Shown in pieces: positions 54,275 through 63,064 of a stretch of 64,000 nt of DNA (its first letter is position 1; every line of letters starts with the position of its first letter). The translations under genes and the position numbers were made by a program. The stretch is taken from assembly GCF_024347495.1 (NCBI RefSeq), contig NZ_AP025491.1:1240001-1304000 (forward strand), in the 5' to 3' direction. Under the pieces are notes generated by a model. It did not search any database. It was not told the origin of the DNA and worked only from the letters and a program-made list of their open reading frames with translations. The DNA comes from Vibrio gallaecicus. Lineage in GTDB: Bacteria; Pseudomonadota; Gammaproteobacteria; Enterobacterales; Vibrionaceae.

Positions 54275-56365
54275 ATGCGCGCACATAAGCCTATTTTACG
54301 ACCAATAATAATGTTTAAGCATTCATTAGCAAGAGCCGTTTCCCTTATTTCAGATAACCCGTATATCAACGGAGTCTGTAATGTTTTCATAATGCTCCTG
54401 CCCGTCTCTTTAATTTCTGCATTTTGCATGCTACTTGGCAATGCCACGTCTTATTTTGAGTTACATGAGTTTTCACAACGCCTGTACAGCATTAGTACCC
54501 TTGTATGGCAGCTGTTTCCTATATTGCTGATTGTCTACTATTCCCAGTTTTTAGCTTCTATGCATAAGCTGGAAAGGATCTCATTAATCACCCCCTCGAT
54601 CGTCATCTACTTTATTGTTAGCTATCAATGGGAGCTACTGAAAGTCGGTACGGTTATTCCCACGAACTATCCATTAGCCATCTTGCTTCCTATGGCTATC
54701 TGTTTCTGTTTAAAACTCACTAAACAAAAACGAAAACGCCAAAAAATAGAGCTGCCAAATGTAGTCGAAAAATCCATTGAGATGATCCTATCTTGCTCTG
54801 TATTAGTCTTTTCGTTCTCGACAATCAGTTACATACTCAGACATATCATCTTTGAAGATGTGGTTCTTGCCAGCTACTTCCCACACTTAGATCCACATTC
54901 ACTGCTGGATGGTATTGTGTATGAATTGGCTCGAAACCTATTTTGGGCGATTGGTGTAAACGGACACATAGTACTGGCTTCTTACAAGAGCGAAATCTAC
55001 CACATGAGCATGCATTTGGTAGAGCAGCACCAAACACTTGGGACGCCATTACCTATACTAACCAGTAACTTCTATGATTTTTATGCGGGGTTAGGTGGTG
55101 CTGGAAATACCTTATCTTTAGTCATGTGCATGATACTGTTCTCACGCAATGACAGTTACAAAAAACTGGGGTGTGCCGTTCTAATACTGAGTCTATTTAA
55201 TATCAATGAACCCGTTATTTATGGCTTACCGATCATGTTTAACCCCATTTTGATCATCCCATTTTTAACCATTCCTGTACTCAGCTTAATGATCGCATAT
55301 TTCGCCACCAGCCTTGGTTTTGTTCCGCCAATATCAGAAGTGATGAGCTGGATGACTCCCCCTTTGATCAGTGGATACGTAGGTACTGGGAATTCAATAA
55401 ACGGCGCTATTTTACAAGCACTCATTATTGGTATTGGCGTACTGATCTATTTCCCATTTTTTAGGAAATATGAAAATCTAGGGCGAACTCGTCATATCTT
55501 CACCAACTCAGCTTCGAAAGAGTTTTTTAATAATGATGATGTATCAAAAGGCCAGTCCATGAATACATTCATCCCTCACCTCTCCAACAATATCTCAGCA
55601 CAAAAATGCTTGAATGAGTTACAAGAAAGCGGTGAATTTACGCTGTTCTATCAACCACAATACGATATTACTCACCAGCAAGTCGTTGGGTTAGAGGTGC
55701 TCATTAGGCACAAAGGCTACGATGGAAAAATCACTCCCCCCTACTTCCTATCCAGTTTTGCCAGCTTAGGTATTATGCAAGATCTCGATTTGTGGGTGAT
55801 TGAAACAGCCTTACACGAGGTAACTCCTTTTGCGGATTCTGAAAATTTCAAAGTCTCCATTAACGTTTCACCTGACACTTTGTTAATAGACAATTTTGCA
55901 AGTAGCATGCGTAAGTTAGTGGATAGCAGCGCCCTACAAACTCACCAGGTAGAGCTTGAAATAACAGAAGATGTACTGGTCAAAGATGAGAATAAAACCA
56001 AGCAAACGGTGGATGAACTTAGAGCCTCTGGTATTTCCGTTGCGCTGGATGACTTTGGTGCAGGGTTTTCATCACTTGGCTATTTATCTAAATTTGAATT
56101 CGATAAAGTAAAAATTGATCGTTCATTTGTGCTCAACCTATCCAGTGATAAAGGCAAAGAACTGTTTAAACTAACCAGCCAATTGGTACAAGTTGGTGGG
56201 GCAACGGTGGTGGTTGAAGGCGTTGAAGAGAGAGAAGAACTTGAGTTCATTTCAAAACAAAACATCAGCCTCATTCAAGGCTTTTACTTTTATAAGCCAA
56301 TGCCTTTTGAAAAAATCATAGAACTGAACTTATATTCGACATCGAGCTCATTGGCAGCAAGTTAA
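54275..56365 (+). CDS. PTS EIIC-like membrane domain fused to EAL phosphodiesterase
   Basis: 696 residues. Residues about 1-400 are a multi-helix EIIC domain of the cellobiose/chitobiose type (NINEPVIYGLPIMFNPILII, GFVPPISEVMSWMTPP, FYAGLGGAGNTLSL). Residues about 440-690 are an EAL domain with the key residues present: EVL in place of EAL, NVS, E in LEITED, DDFGAGFSSLG, KIDRSF, and VEGVEE. It should break down c-di-GMP. There is no IIA or IIB domain, so the EIIC part more likely senses a sugar than transports it. Start: ATG at 54275; another at 54311 is possible. Single gene. Confidence 0.85.
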   Translation: MRAHKPILRPIIMFKHSLARAVSLISDNPYINGVCNVFIMLLPVSLISAFCMLLGNATSYFELHEFSQRLYSISTLVWQLFPILLIVYYSQFLASMHKLERISLITPSIVIYFIVSYQWELLKVGTVIPTNYPLAILLPMAICFCLKLTKQKRKRQKIELPNVVEKSIEMILSCSVLVFSFSTISYILRHIIFEDVVLASYFPHLDPHSLLDGIVYELARNLFWAIGVNGHIVLASYKSEIYHMSMHLVEQHQTLGTPLPILTSNFYDFYAGLGGAGNTLSLVMCMILFSRNDSYKKLGCAVLILSLFNINEPVIYGLPIMFNPILIIPFLTIPVLSLMIAYFATSLGFVPPISEVMSWMTPPLISGYVGTGNSINGAILQALIIGIGVLIYFPFFRKYENLGRTRHIFTNSASKEFFNNDDVSKGQSMNTFIPHLSNNISAQKCLNELQESGEFTLFYQPQYDITHQQVVGLEVLIRHKGYDGKITPPYFLSSFASLGIMQDLDLWVIETALHEVTPFADSENFKVSINVSPDTLLIDNFASSMRKLVDSSALQTHQVELEITEDVLVKDENKTKQTVDELRASGISVALDDFGAGFSSLGYLSKFEFDKVKIDRSFVLNLSSDKGKELFKLTSQLVQVGGATVVVEGVEEREELEFISKQNISLIQGFYFYKPMPFEKIIELNLYSTSSSLAAS

Positions 56366-56422
56366 TAGGCAACTAACGTTCTAATTTAGTAAAAATCTTA
56401 TTCAATTAAAACCCAAAGTAAT

Positions 56423-56455
56423 AAAAAGGGCATACCAGAATGTATGCCCTTTTTT
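56423..56455. terminator. Bidirectional terminator between the EIIC-EAL gene and nupC
   Basis: 13-bp stem AAAAAGGGCATAC / GTATGCCCTTTTT, loop CAGAAT, with A and T runs on both sides, between convergent genes. Confidence 0.93.
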
Positions 56456-56461
56456 CTAAGC

Positions 56462-57670
56462 TTATAAAAGGAAGAAAATACCCGCTAAACAAGCACTCAT
56501 TAAGTTAGCTAATGTACCCGCAGCTACGGCTTTCAAACCTAGGTTTGCCACTTCAGCACGTCGCTCAGGTGCAATCACACCAATAGATCCTAATTGAATC
56601 GCAATAGAACCAATGTTTGCAAAACCACATAATGCAAATGTGATGATCACTTGGCTGTGCTCAGAAAGTAAGGCTTTGTTTTCCACAAAATCAATGAAGG
56701 CTACAAACTCATTCATCACGATTTTCTGACCAATATAAGAACCAGCCATAAGTACTTCATCTGCCGGAATGCCTATCAGCCATGCTAAAGGTGAGAATAG
56801 GTAACCGAAAATCGCTTGCAGTGTAATGCCAGCAAAACCAAACACTTCACCTAAACTTTCAAGACCCGTGTTCACCATTGCAATCACACTCACAAAGGCA
56901 ATCAACATAGTACCAACAGCTACAGCCACCTTCATACCATTCATTGCACCACTCGCTAGTGCATCAATTACATTGCTTTGATCAGCTTTATCTAACTCAA
57001 TGTGCTCGTAATCACTTGGCGTTCCGGTTTCTGGAACAATGATTTTTGCCATAAGCAAACTACCAGGTGCAGCCATAAAACTTGCCGCAATAAGGTATTT
57101 AAGTTCAACCCCTAATCCTGCATAGCCGCCAAGCACACTGCCAGCAACAGAAGCCATACCACCCGCCATCACAGCGAACAATTCAGAGCGAGTCATGCTT
57201 TTTAAGAATGGGCGAATAAGTAGAGGTGACTCACCTTGAGAAAGGAAAATATTACCTGTCGCAACCAAAGATTCTGCTTTACTTGTACCTAGCAATTTTT
57301 GAACTGCACCACCTAGTACTTGAATCACTTTTTGCATGATGCCTAAGTAATACAGAGCTGAGATTAATGCACTGAAAAAGATGATGATTGGCAGAACGCG
57401 AACTGCGAAAATAAAGCCTTCTGTCGCTAAGCCACCGAATAAGAAAGCAATACCAGCATCCGCAAAGCCAAGTAAACTTGAAACACCGCTGCTTAAACTG
57501 GTTAATGCAATTTGCCCCCAAGGGAAATAAAGCACTAATGCTGCGAAGCAAACTTGCAATAAGAAAGCTCGGCTGACTGTTTTCCAGTTAATCGCTGAAC
57601 GACTTTCAGATAATAGGTATGCGCAAGCCATCAGCGCAAGAACGCCAACAAAACCAAATAAAATATTCAT
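56462..57670 (-). CDS. nupC: Concentrative nucleoside transporter NupC family
   Basis: 402 residues, the usual length, about 10 membrane helices. CNT motifs: LSQGESPLLIRPFL, MAGGMASVAGSVLGGYAG, AAPGSLLMAKIIVPE and CGFANIGSIAIQLGSIG. Takes up nucleosides with H+ or Na+. AGGA lies 7 bases before the ATG. The upstream region carries CRP- and CytR/PurR-like sites (see entries), matching the known catabolite control of nupC. A candidate leader peptide ends 18 bases before the start. Confidence 0.94.
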   Translation of the reverse strand: MNILFGFVGVLALMACAYLLSESRSAINWKTVSRAFLLQVCFAALVLYFPWGQIALTSLSSGVSSLLGFADAGIAFLFGGLATEGFIFAVRVLPIIIFFSALISALYYLGIMQKVIQVLGGAVQKLLGTSKAESLVATGNIFLSQGESPLLIRPFLKSMTRSELFAVMAGGMASVAGSVLGGYAGLGVELKYLIAASFMAAPGSLLMAKIIVPETGTPSDYEHIELDKADQSNVIDALASGAMNGMKVAVAVGTMLIAFVSVIAMVNTGLESLGEVFGFAGITLQAIFGYLFSPLAWLIGIPADEVLMAGSYIGQKIVMNEFVAFIDFVENKALLSEHSQVIITFALCGFANIGSIAIQLGSIGVIAPERRAEVANLGLKAVAAGTLANLMSACLAGIFFLL

Positions 57671-57688
57671 ATTGTGTCCTAAGAATCC

Positions 57689-57823
57689 TTAAAGAGTGAA
57701 TAAGTGCCAAGCAAATGACAGCAAAGGAACAGGACAAAGGATCGCAAGCAGAAAGCTGCGAGATTGCGTAAGTAGCGGCTGTGTAGATAACAGCGATAGG
57801 AAATGTAGCAATGGATTTTTCAT
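57689..57823 (-). CDS. Candidate leader peptide upstream of nupC
   Basis: 44 residues from the ATG at 57823, which has a strong ribosome site (AAGGTGA, 5 bases upstream). It is rich in Leu and Ser with a hydrophobic C-terminal half (SFLLAILCPVPLLSFAWHLF), and ends 18 bases before the nupC ATG. Either a short regulatory leader peptide or a small membrane protein. Only the ribosome site and position support it. Confidence 0.45.
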   Translation of the reverse strand: MKNPLLHFLSLLSTQPLLTQSRSFLLAILCPVPLLSFAWHLFTL

Positions 57824-57950
57824 GTAGATCACCTTATACAAGCAGTGGAACGTAGCTGGTCCAGTCCTTGGGGTCATTCACAAATCCATGTGACGGCTTG
57901 TATTGGCTAAGCTTCGGCTTAAAACCGGAAGAGAAGTATAAATAGATAAA

Positions 57951-57989
57951 CGAGACTTTCATCACATTTTTTTAGGCAAACGTTCGCGC
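57951..57989 (-). promoter_or_regulatory. CRP-like and CytR/PurR-like sites upstream of nupC
   Basis: CGAGA-N6-TCACA (57951-57966) matches the CRP consensus at 8 of 10 positions, reading TGTGA-N6-TCTCG on the nupC strand. AGGCAAACGTTCGCGC (57974-57989) matches the PurR/CytR-type palindrome ACGCAAACGTTTGCGT at 13 of 16. They are 7 bases apart. A CRP plus LacI-family operator arrangement is characteristic of CytR-type nucleoside uptake genes. A -10-like TATACT lies at 57940-57935. Confidence 0.6.
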
Positions 57990-58089
57990 GATTATTTATT
58001 AGGCAAAATCATTAAAATTAAAATGAAATCGATATCATTTGTTGTCATTTGAAGGACGACTTTACACCTCATCATCAAATCATAAATAA

Positions 58090-58117
58090 AAAAAGCCTAC
58101 GTTATACGTAGGCTTTT
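58090..58117 (-). terminator. Terminator of the aldehyde dehydrogenase gene
   Basis: AAAAAGCCTACG / CGTAGGCTTTTT with loop TTATA. It lies 17 bases after the calB stop on the minus strand and has T-runs in both directions. Confidence 0.93.
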
Positions 58118-58133
58118 TAACGGTTTCTTACTT

Positions 58134-59600
58134 TTATTTAGATAAAAATAGGCGCTTTAATGCTTTGAGTAACATACCTTGATGCCTCATCATAATTCGA
58201 GATCTTGGCAACCAGTTTGAGCTCCAAAGCACCGTTTTTGCATGAGAGAAAGTTTGAAAACCTTCAAATCCGTGGTATCGACCAATGCCCGATTGACCGA
58301 CACCACCAAATGGCGCGTCGTCTGCTGATATTTGCAGTAACGTTTCATTAATTCCTACTGAGCCGCTATGCGTTTTATCTAAAATATCACGCTTAATGTT
58401 TGGATCATTAGTCATAAGGTACAACGCCAAAGGTCGTGGTCTTTGGTTAATGTATTGAGCGCATTCTTCCAACTTTTCATAAGTCATTACCGGCAAGATA
58501 GGACCAAAGATCTCTTCTTTCATGGCTAGCATTTGATCTGTTGTTTGAGTCAGTAAGTGAGGCAGCATTAACCGGCTTTTACTAAGTTCATCAGCGGCAC
58601 TCTCATTCGCCCCCTCGATGGTGATATTTTGTCTATCAATCGTATGTAACTTAGCACCTTGTGCAGTGGCATCTTCAACCATATTCAGCAATCGCTGGTG
58701 TTGTCTCTCATTGATAATGTGACTAACCCCTTTCACTTTGCTCTTCTTGATGTAGATCTTCTGGAAGCGTTTCAGGTACAAATCAACAAACTGGGTCTCT
58801 TTCCCTTTCGGCAACATCACATAATCAGGAGCGATGCATATCTGCCCAGCATTTATGGATTTACCAACTAATATCGCATCAACAGCGTTTTTCAGATCGG
58901 CATCAGGGGCAATAATAACCGGTGATTTCCCACCAAGCTCTAAAGTGATAGGAGTAAGGTTTTCTGCGGCTGCTTTTGCGACTAATTTGCCAACAGCTGT
59001 GGAGCCCGTAAATAAAATATGATCAAAAGGCAAAGCACTAAAATGTGATGAAATTTCTGCCTCTCCTTCTACACATTGAATGTGGTCTTCGAATTCAGCC
59101 AAAATATGAGTTAGAACTTTATTGGTGTGAGGGGTATTTTCACTCAGTTTCACCATCATTCGGTTACCTGAAGCAAGCGCGGTTGCGATAGGGGCAATGC
59201 TCAACACAATTGGGAAATTCCATGGCACCATGATCCCGATAACACCGAGAGGCTGATAATGAACTTCGACTTTAGATGGAAGTAGCATTATTCCTGCAGC
59301 TCGGCGCTGAGGTTTAGCCCACTTAGGCAACTTTTTAAGCGTGTAATTAATATGGTGAATGGCAGGCATTAAGTCGCAAATGGTCGAGTCAAATTCACTG
59401 CGATATCCATAATCTTGCTTTAGTGCTTCAACCAATAATGCTTCAGACTCAAGCAAACGAGTTTTTAACGTGCTCAACCGAACCATGCGATCAGTAATTA
59501 GGCTATAAGGTTCAGCCTCATAAGCTAATTTGAGATTGGAAAATGTCTGACGAAGTGCCGGTAAACTTAACTCAGTTGTTTCAGAATATTGAGCATTCAT
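58134..59600 (-). CDS. calB: Coniferyl aldehyde dehydrogenase family protein
   Basis: 488 residues. Aldehyde dehydrogenase fold: NWNFP-type start PWNFPIVLSIAPIATALASGN, GSTAVGKLVAKAAAENL (NAD), catalytic Glu in LELGGKSPVI and Cys in NAGQICIAPDYVMLP, and the C-terminal FGGVGQSGIGRYHGFEGFQTFSH. The length and the PDYVMLP stretch are those of the CalB group (long-chain and aromatic aldehydes). Oxidises aldehydes to acids with NAD(P). Single gene with a terminator at its end. Confidence 0.9.
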   Translation of the reverse strand: MNAQYSETTELSLPALRQTFSNLKLAYEAEPYSLITDRMVRLSTLKTRLLESEALLVEALKQDYGYRSEFDSTICDLMPAIHHINYTLKKLPKWAKPQRRAAGIMLLPSKVEVHYQPLGVIGIMVPWNFPIVLSIAPIATALASGNRMMVKLSENTPHTNKVLTHILAEFEDHIQCVEGEAEISSHFSALPFDHILFTGSTAVGKLVAKAAAENLTPITLELGGKSPVIIAPDADLKNAVDAILVGKSINAGQICIAPDYVMLPKGKETQFVDLYLKRFQKIYIKKSKVKGVSHIINERQHQRLLNMVEDATAQGAKLHTIDRQNITIEGANESAADELSKSRLMLPHLLTQTTDQMLAMKEEIFGPILPVMTYEKLEECAQYINQRPRPLALYLMTNDPNIKRDILDKTHSGSVGINETLLQISADDAPFGGVGQSGIGRYHGFEGFQTFSHAKTVLWSSNWLPRSRIMMRHQGMLLKALKRLFLSK

Positions 59601-59773
59601 TGGAAGTCCACTTAATGAATATTGACCCTATTCATATAACCTACCTCCGAACCGGCTTCAAATTTCACCAGAGAATTTGTGAAGCCGTATTATGTTTTGA
59701 AGCCCAATCATGAATCAAGCTGTTAAAAACATATGACTTTTAAGTACGATCAATATTATTGCGATAAATGCTC

Positions 59774-60079
59774 TTACATCACTCGTACAAACTCATACAT
59801 CCCATCATTCTTAGCTTGCTCTTTAAAAAGCAAAACACCATTGTGAAAAGTTAAAGCTACCCAAAATTCTGAAGATTCGTAATAGTAGGTAAATACGCCA
59901 TCTCGCCTGTCTTCTATTTGCTTTGGCGTCCCTAAAACTTTCTCAACTGCCGCTATTCTTGTTTGACCATCAATCAATGTACTTAAATCAAACGATTCTG
60001 ATGCGTCATCATCAATACAACCGACTAACCCACCTAGAAATACACTCAGTAACAGCGCTATAGACACAAGCTTTTTCAC
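59774..60079 (-). CDS. Small lipoprotein with BamE/SmpA-like fold pattern
   Basis: 101 residues from the GTG at 60079, which has AAGGAAG 6 bases upstream. An ATG at 60109 adds 10 residues before the signal peptide and is rejected. Lipobox GGLVGCIDD. The body (LIDGQTRIAAVEKVLGTPKQ ... GVFTYYYESSEFWVALTFHNGVLLF) follows the pattern of SmpA/OmlA-like domains, where G-x-T-..-V-LG-P precedes two strands. Fold call is an inference; function unknown. Confidence 0.65.
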   Translation of the reverse strand: MKKLVSIALLLSVFLGGLVGCIDDDASESFDLSTLIDGQTRIAAVEKVLGTPKQIEDRRDGVFTYYYESSEFWVALTFHNGVLLFKEQAKNDGMYEFVRVM

Positions 60080-60493
60080 AACACACTTCCTTATTTCTGT
60101 TTTGCGCATTGTAACTGCGATTAAGCAGTAGAAATGTAACGCCTTGTAAGCAGCATAAATACACTTGGAGAGCTTAGAAAAAGTAGGATTTAGTGAGATG
60201 AAAATTACGATGTAGATTTAGAAAATAATATGCAGATGTCGGGGGGCATTAAAGACTGTTTAGTCCCTAGCTCGCTTTTGGACAGACAGAAATGAGCTTT
60301 GGAGAACCAAGTATTAGCAAATCACGAATTAGCATAAGTATGGAAAGTCACTAAGCTCACTGTCCAGTATTGATTGTGCACATCACTGTCTTGCTTTCAC
60401 ACAAATCTGACATTGATGAATGCCATAAGCTATCGATATAAACATCAATATATTGTATTATTACATCCGTATTTATACTTATTAGGATTTTCT
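60080..60493. other. 414-bp non-coding stretch
   Basis: Between divergent genes. A+T-rich, with GGGGGG near 60240 and no clear operator, hairpin or gene. It holds the promoters of the lipoprotein and of the small protein at 60494. Confidence 0.45.
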
Positions 60494-60697
60494 ATGTTGA
60501 TTCACGAATTTTCGAATAAGGACGTTACCGCTGAGCATGTAATTTTAGCTCAAGCAATACTAGCAGGGACTGCTCAAGGTGATAAAAGTAAAGCACAGCG
60601 CTTTATGATTTTTGTAAATGAGATTCCCGATGCGCCGACTGTGCAAAGCCTGATTCCACACTTTAGTCAATTTATGAAGCGCTTTAAAGCCAGCTAA
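60494..60697 (+). CDS. Conserved-looking small protein of unknown function
   Basis: 67 residues from the ATG at 60494 (AGGA 6 bases upstream); an open frame extends to 60374 but has no ribosome site. Sequence: mixed helical, with VTAEHVILAQAILAGTAQG and a KSKAQRFMIFVNEIPDAPTVQ stretch and basic end KRFKAS. No signal peptide or membrane segment. I do not recognise a family. Confidence 0.6.
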   Translation: MLIHEFSNKDVTAEHVILAQAILAGTAQGDKSKAQRFMIFVNEIPDAPTVQSLIPHFSQFMKRFKAS

Positions 60698-61021
60698 CAT
60701 TCAGAATACGTTACACAGGGATGTGTAATTAAGATCACCAATTCCCCCCTAACCCCTACCTACTTTTAAACTCTACCTGACCCTGTGCTCGCTCTATAAC
60801 TAGCCATTGTTATCGGAGGACAATAGAGTTTGATCAATTTTAAAAACGTTTCCGGACAAAAATGTTTAGGTTGATAAGACAAGGTACTTAGTTCCACTTC
60901 AAAGAAGTTATTCCATTTCCGCAAATCACAATCGCCTAGATTTCATTTCTATTGGAACGTTTATTCCGCTAAATTATTCCAAAACCAAACAAGAACCATC
61001 GATTATATACATAGGAAGATT
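60698..61021. other. 324-bp non-coding stretch before the acetyltransferase
   Basis: Holds no gene that I can support. A TATCGGAGGACAATAG ribosome-site-like motif (60811-60826) is followed by no usable start in frame (ATAGAGTTTGATC and stops). An ATTCC motif recurs three times (60910-60985). Promoter for the acetyltransferase probably lies at the right end. Confidence 0.45.
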
Positions 61022-61570
61022 ATGACTGAATTTGAAAAGATGATGGCTGGTGAAGACTATGATGGCGGCGATCAAGCAATAAATGACACTCGTGACAACA
61101 CCTCAAGGCTCTTACTTGAACTCAACCAAACCATTGTTGAGTCTCATCGCCAGAAAGTTCTAGTGCAGTTGATGAGAGAAATATCTGCCACTAGCATTAT
61201 TCGCTCTCCATTTCATTGTGAAATAGGCAAAACCATTTCTATTGGCAAGAGTAGCTTCATCAATATGAATGTCACAATGTTAGATGGAGCAAAGATCATC
61301 ATTGGAGACAACGTATTAATTGGACCAAATACTCAGCTCTACACAGCAAGTCATTCTTTAAATCACCTAAAGCGCCGTCAGTGGGCAACCATATGCAAAC
61401 CAATAAGTATCGAAGATGATGTGTGGATTGGTGGTAACGTTGTAATTAACCAAGGGGTTACTATCGGTGCTCGCTCCGTAATTGCAGCCGGCTCAGTTGT
61501 GAACACTGATGTTCCTCCAGATTGCTTATATGGTGGTACACCTGCCAAACTAATCCGTCGCATTGATTAA
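61022..61570 (+). CDS. Maltose/galactoside O-acetyltransferase family protein
   Basis: 182 residues. Left-handed beta-helix from hexapeptide repeats (IGKTISIGKSSFINMNVTML, ISIEDDVWIGGNVVINQGVTI), catalytic His in TASHSLNHLKRR, and the C-terminal PPDCLYGGTPAKLIRRI. N-terminus (MTEFEKMMAGEDYDGGDQ) is like Maa/LacA. Transfers acetyl from acetyl-CoA to a sugar hydroxyl. Single gene with a perfect terminator. Confidence 0.93.
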   Translation: MTEFEKMMAGEDYDGGDQAINDTRDNTSRLLLELNQTIVESHRQKVLVQLMREISATSIIRSPFHCEIGKTISIGKSSFINMNVTMLDGAKIIIGDNVLIGPNTQLYTASHSLNHLKRRQWATICKPISIEDDVWIGGNVVINQGVTIGARSVIAAGSVVNTDVPPDCLYGGTPAKLIRRID

Positions 61571-61590
61571 ACTGCGTAAGGTAACTCAAC

Positions 61591-61618
61591 GAAAACCAAG
61601 GGGCTGTCCTTGGTTTTC
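61591..61618 (+). terminator. Terminator of the acetyltransferase gene
   Basis: Perfect 11-bp stem GAAAACCAAGG / CCTTGGTTTTC, loop GGCTGT, T-rich right arm. Confidence 0.92.
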
Positions 61619-61684
61619 TCTTTTGAATTCACGAATTCAGATCATTTATTAATAGGTTAACGTGACACTGACTTGTAAAGGGGC

Positions 61685-61715
61685 ACAGGCTTCTCAGAAG
61701 AGAAGAAAAGCCTGT
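61685..61715. terminator. Second hairpin downstream of the acetyltransferase
   Basis: ACAGGCTT / AAGCCTGT with purine-rich loop (CTCAGAAGAGAAGAA). Not followed by a T-run. Confidence 0.5.
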
Positions 61716-61733
61716 ATAGGCGCTACTCAGCAT

Positions 61734-61832
61734 TCAAACCAAGTTTTGCAGCCTAGTACTGATTCGCCAAATCTCTTCAAGCTTAAATGGTCTTTTGATG
61801 CCGCTGCATTTTCCAGAAGATAGCTTTCTCAT
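61734..61832 (-). pseudogene. Remnant of a tyrosine-recombinase (integrase) gene, N-terminal scrap
   Basis: 32 codons from ATG 61832, with GAGGAGG 5 bases upstream, then a stop. The product (MRKLSSGKCSGIKRPFKLEE, then IWRISTRLQNLV) resembles the N-terminus of site-specific integrases (KRPFK-LEEIW-IRTRL pattern). The catalytic part is absent: the next 250 bases contain no continuing frame. It looks like the leftover of an excised or decayed mobile element in the non-coding gap. Family match is from memory and moderate. Confidence 0.45.
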
Positions 61833-62037
61833 GATGACCTCCTCTCAATGTTGTTGGTCAACATGAAGTTTGGCAGTCACATTTAGTAGGGTTCAGGAAG
61901 AGCTGAAACGGCTATGGACAAAAGTTTCTTAGAGTTTCAACTTAAATTCGATTTAGTACAGGTATGCGAAAACTCTTTCTTTAATAAACAACCTTGCTTA
62001 GACAAAACAACTAGTTTCATTACTCAACTTAACCTAG

Positions 62038-62943
62038 CTAAAATCGTTCAATCAAGAAGTCCAAGAACAAACGAAGTCGCTTGGGTTGATACTGGCGGCT
62101 CAGGTAAATCACGTTCAAATCTGCGCCCGCAGAAGAGGTCGATGCGTTGAAGTTCTTCATATAGCCATTTAACACCGTCACTAGACGCTGATGTTTGATG
62201 TCTTCTTGCACATCGAGAATCGATTTCAACGCAATACCCGCCCCATCTAACGCCCATTGACGAATCACTTCGCCATCATCAGAAAACCGTTTCGGTACGA
62301 CAGTAACAACATTGTGTTGCTCATCATCTTGAAAGTGCCATGTTTTCAACTCTTCATTGCTGCGAACCATGGCTAAACAATCGTGCTGTACTAAATCTTG
62401 TGGCGTGATTGGCGTGCCTTTCTTTGCCAAATACTGAGGAGAAGCACAAAGCACTCGGCGACTAGACGCCAGTTTACGAGAGATAAGATTGCTGTCGGCT
62501 AGCTCCCCATATCGGATAACGATATCCAAACCGGAATCAGCCAAGTTGGATAAGTTATCGTTCAAATACAGATAAGGGATCACATCGGGATAGAGCTGAC
62601 TAAATTCCGACAGTATTGGCGAAATGTATTGCTTACCAATATCACGAGGAGCCGAGATTTTAAGTGTGCCGCGCACTTCTTTGGTGCCAGTTTGGAGTAA
62701 GTTTTCCGTCTCTTTAACGCTGTCGATGATTTCCAAGCATGCCTGATGGTACATAGCACCAGAGTCCGTCAATGAGATATGCCTTGTACTGCGATTAAGT
62801 AATTTCACCCCATAACGATCTTCCAGCGACTGCAATCTTGCCGTTACTGTTGCTGGCGATAAGCCGAGTTCTCTACCAGCCGCCGCCAACCCTTGGTTCT
62901 TCACTATACTGACAAACAGCGTCATATCCGAAAACTTGTCCAC
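62038..62943 (-). CDS. LysR family transcriptional regulator
   Basis: 301 residues. Winged HTH (FSDMTLFVSIVKNQGLAAAGRELGLSPATVTARLQSLE) and type-2 periplasmic-binding effector domain (RGTLKISAPRDIGKQYISPILSEFS). CrgA/DmlR-like style. Divergent from the SDR gene 121 bases away, and so its probable regulator. G+C and codon use look somewhat higher than in the neighbouring genes. Confidence 0.9.
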   Translation of the reverse strand: MDKFSDMTLFVSIVKNQGLAAAGRELGLSPATVTARLQSLEDRYGVKLLNRSTRHISLTDSGAMYHQACLEIIDSVKETENLLQTGTKEVRGTLKISAPRDIGKQYISPILSEFSQLYPDVIPYLYLNDNLSNLADSGLDIVIRYGELADSNLISRKLASSRRVLCASPQYLAKKGTPITPQDLVQHDCLAMVRSNEELKTWHFQDDEQHNVVTVVPKRFSDDGEVIRQWALDGAGIALKSILDVQEDIKHQRLVTVLNGYMKNFNASTSSAGADLNVIYLSRQYQPKRLRLFLDFLIERF

Positions 62944-63064
62944 ATTCCCTCCTCAAACTTCATTATTCACCTGAACCGAATAATCAATTCAAATATTACC
63001 CAATTATCAAATTTCTTCCAACCAATATACTGACCACATCGAAACAAGATTAGAGAAACAAATC

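Noticed and set aside
57824..57877. N-terminal extension of the candidate nupC leader peptide
   Set aside because: The ribosome site AAGGTGA precedes the internal ATG at 57823; the extension has none.
60374..60493. Longer start for the 67-residue protein
   Set aside because: No ribosome site; the AGGA before 60494 is well placed and the extension looks non-coding.
61914..62150. 78-codon open frame on the plus strand
   Set aside because: It overlaps the end of the LysR gene antisense, with no ribosome site or family match.
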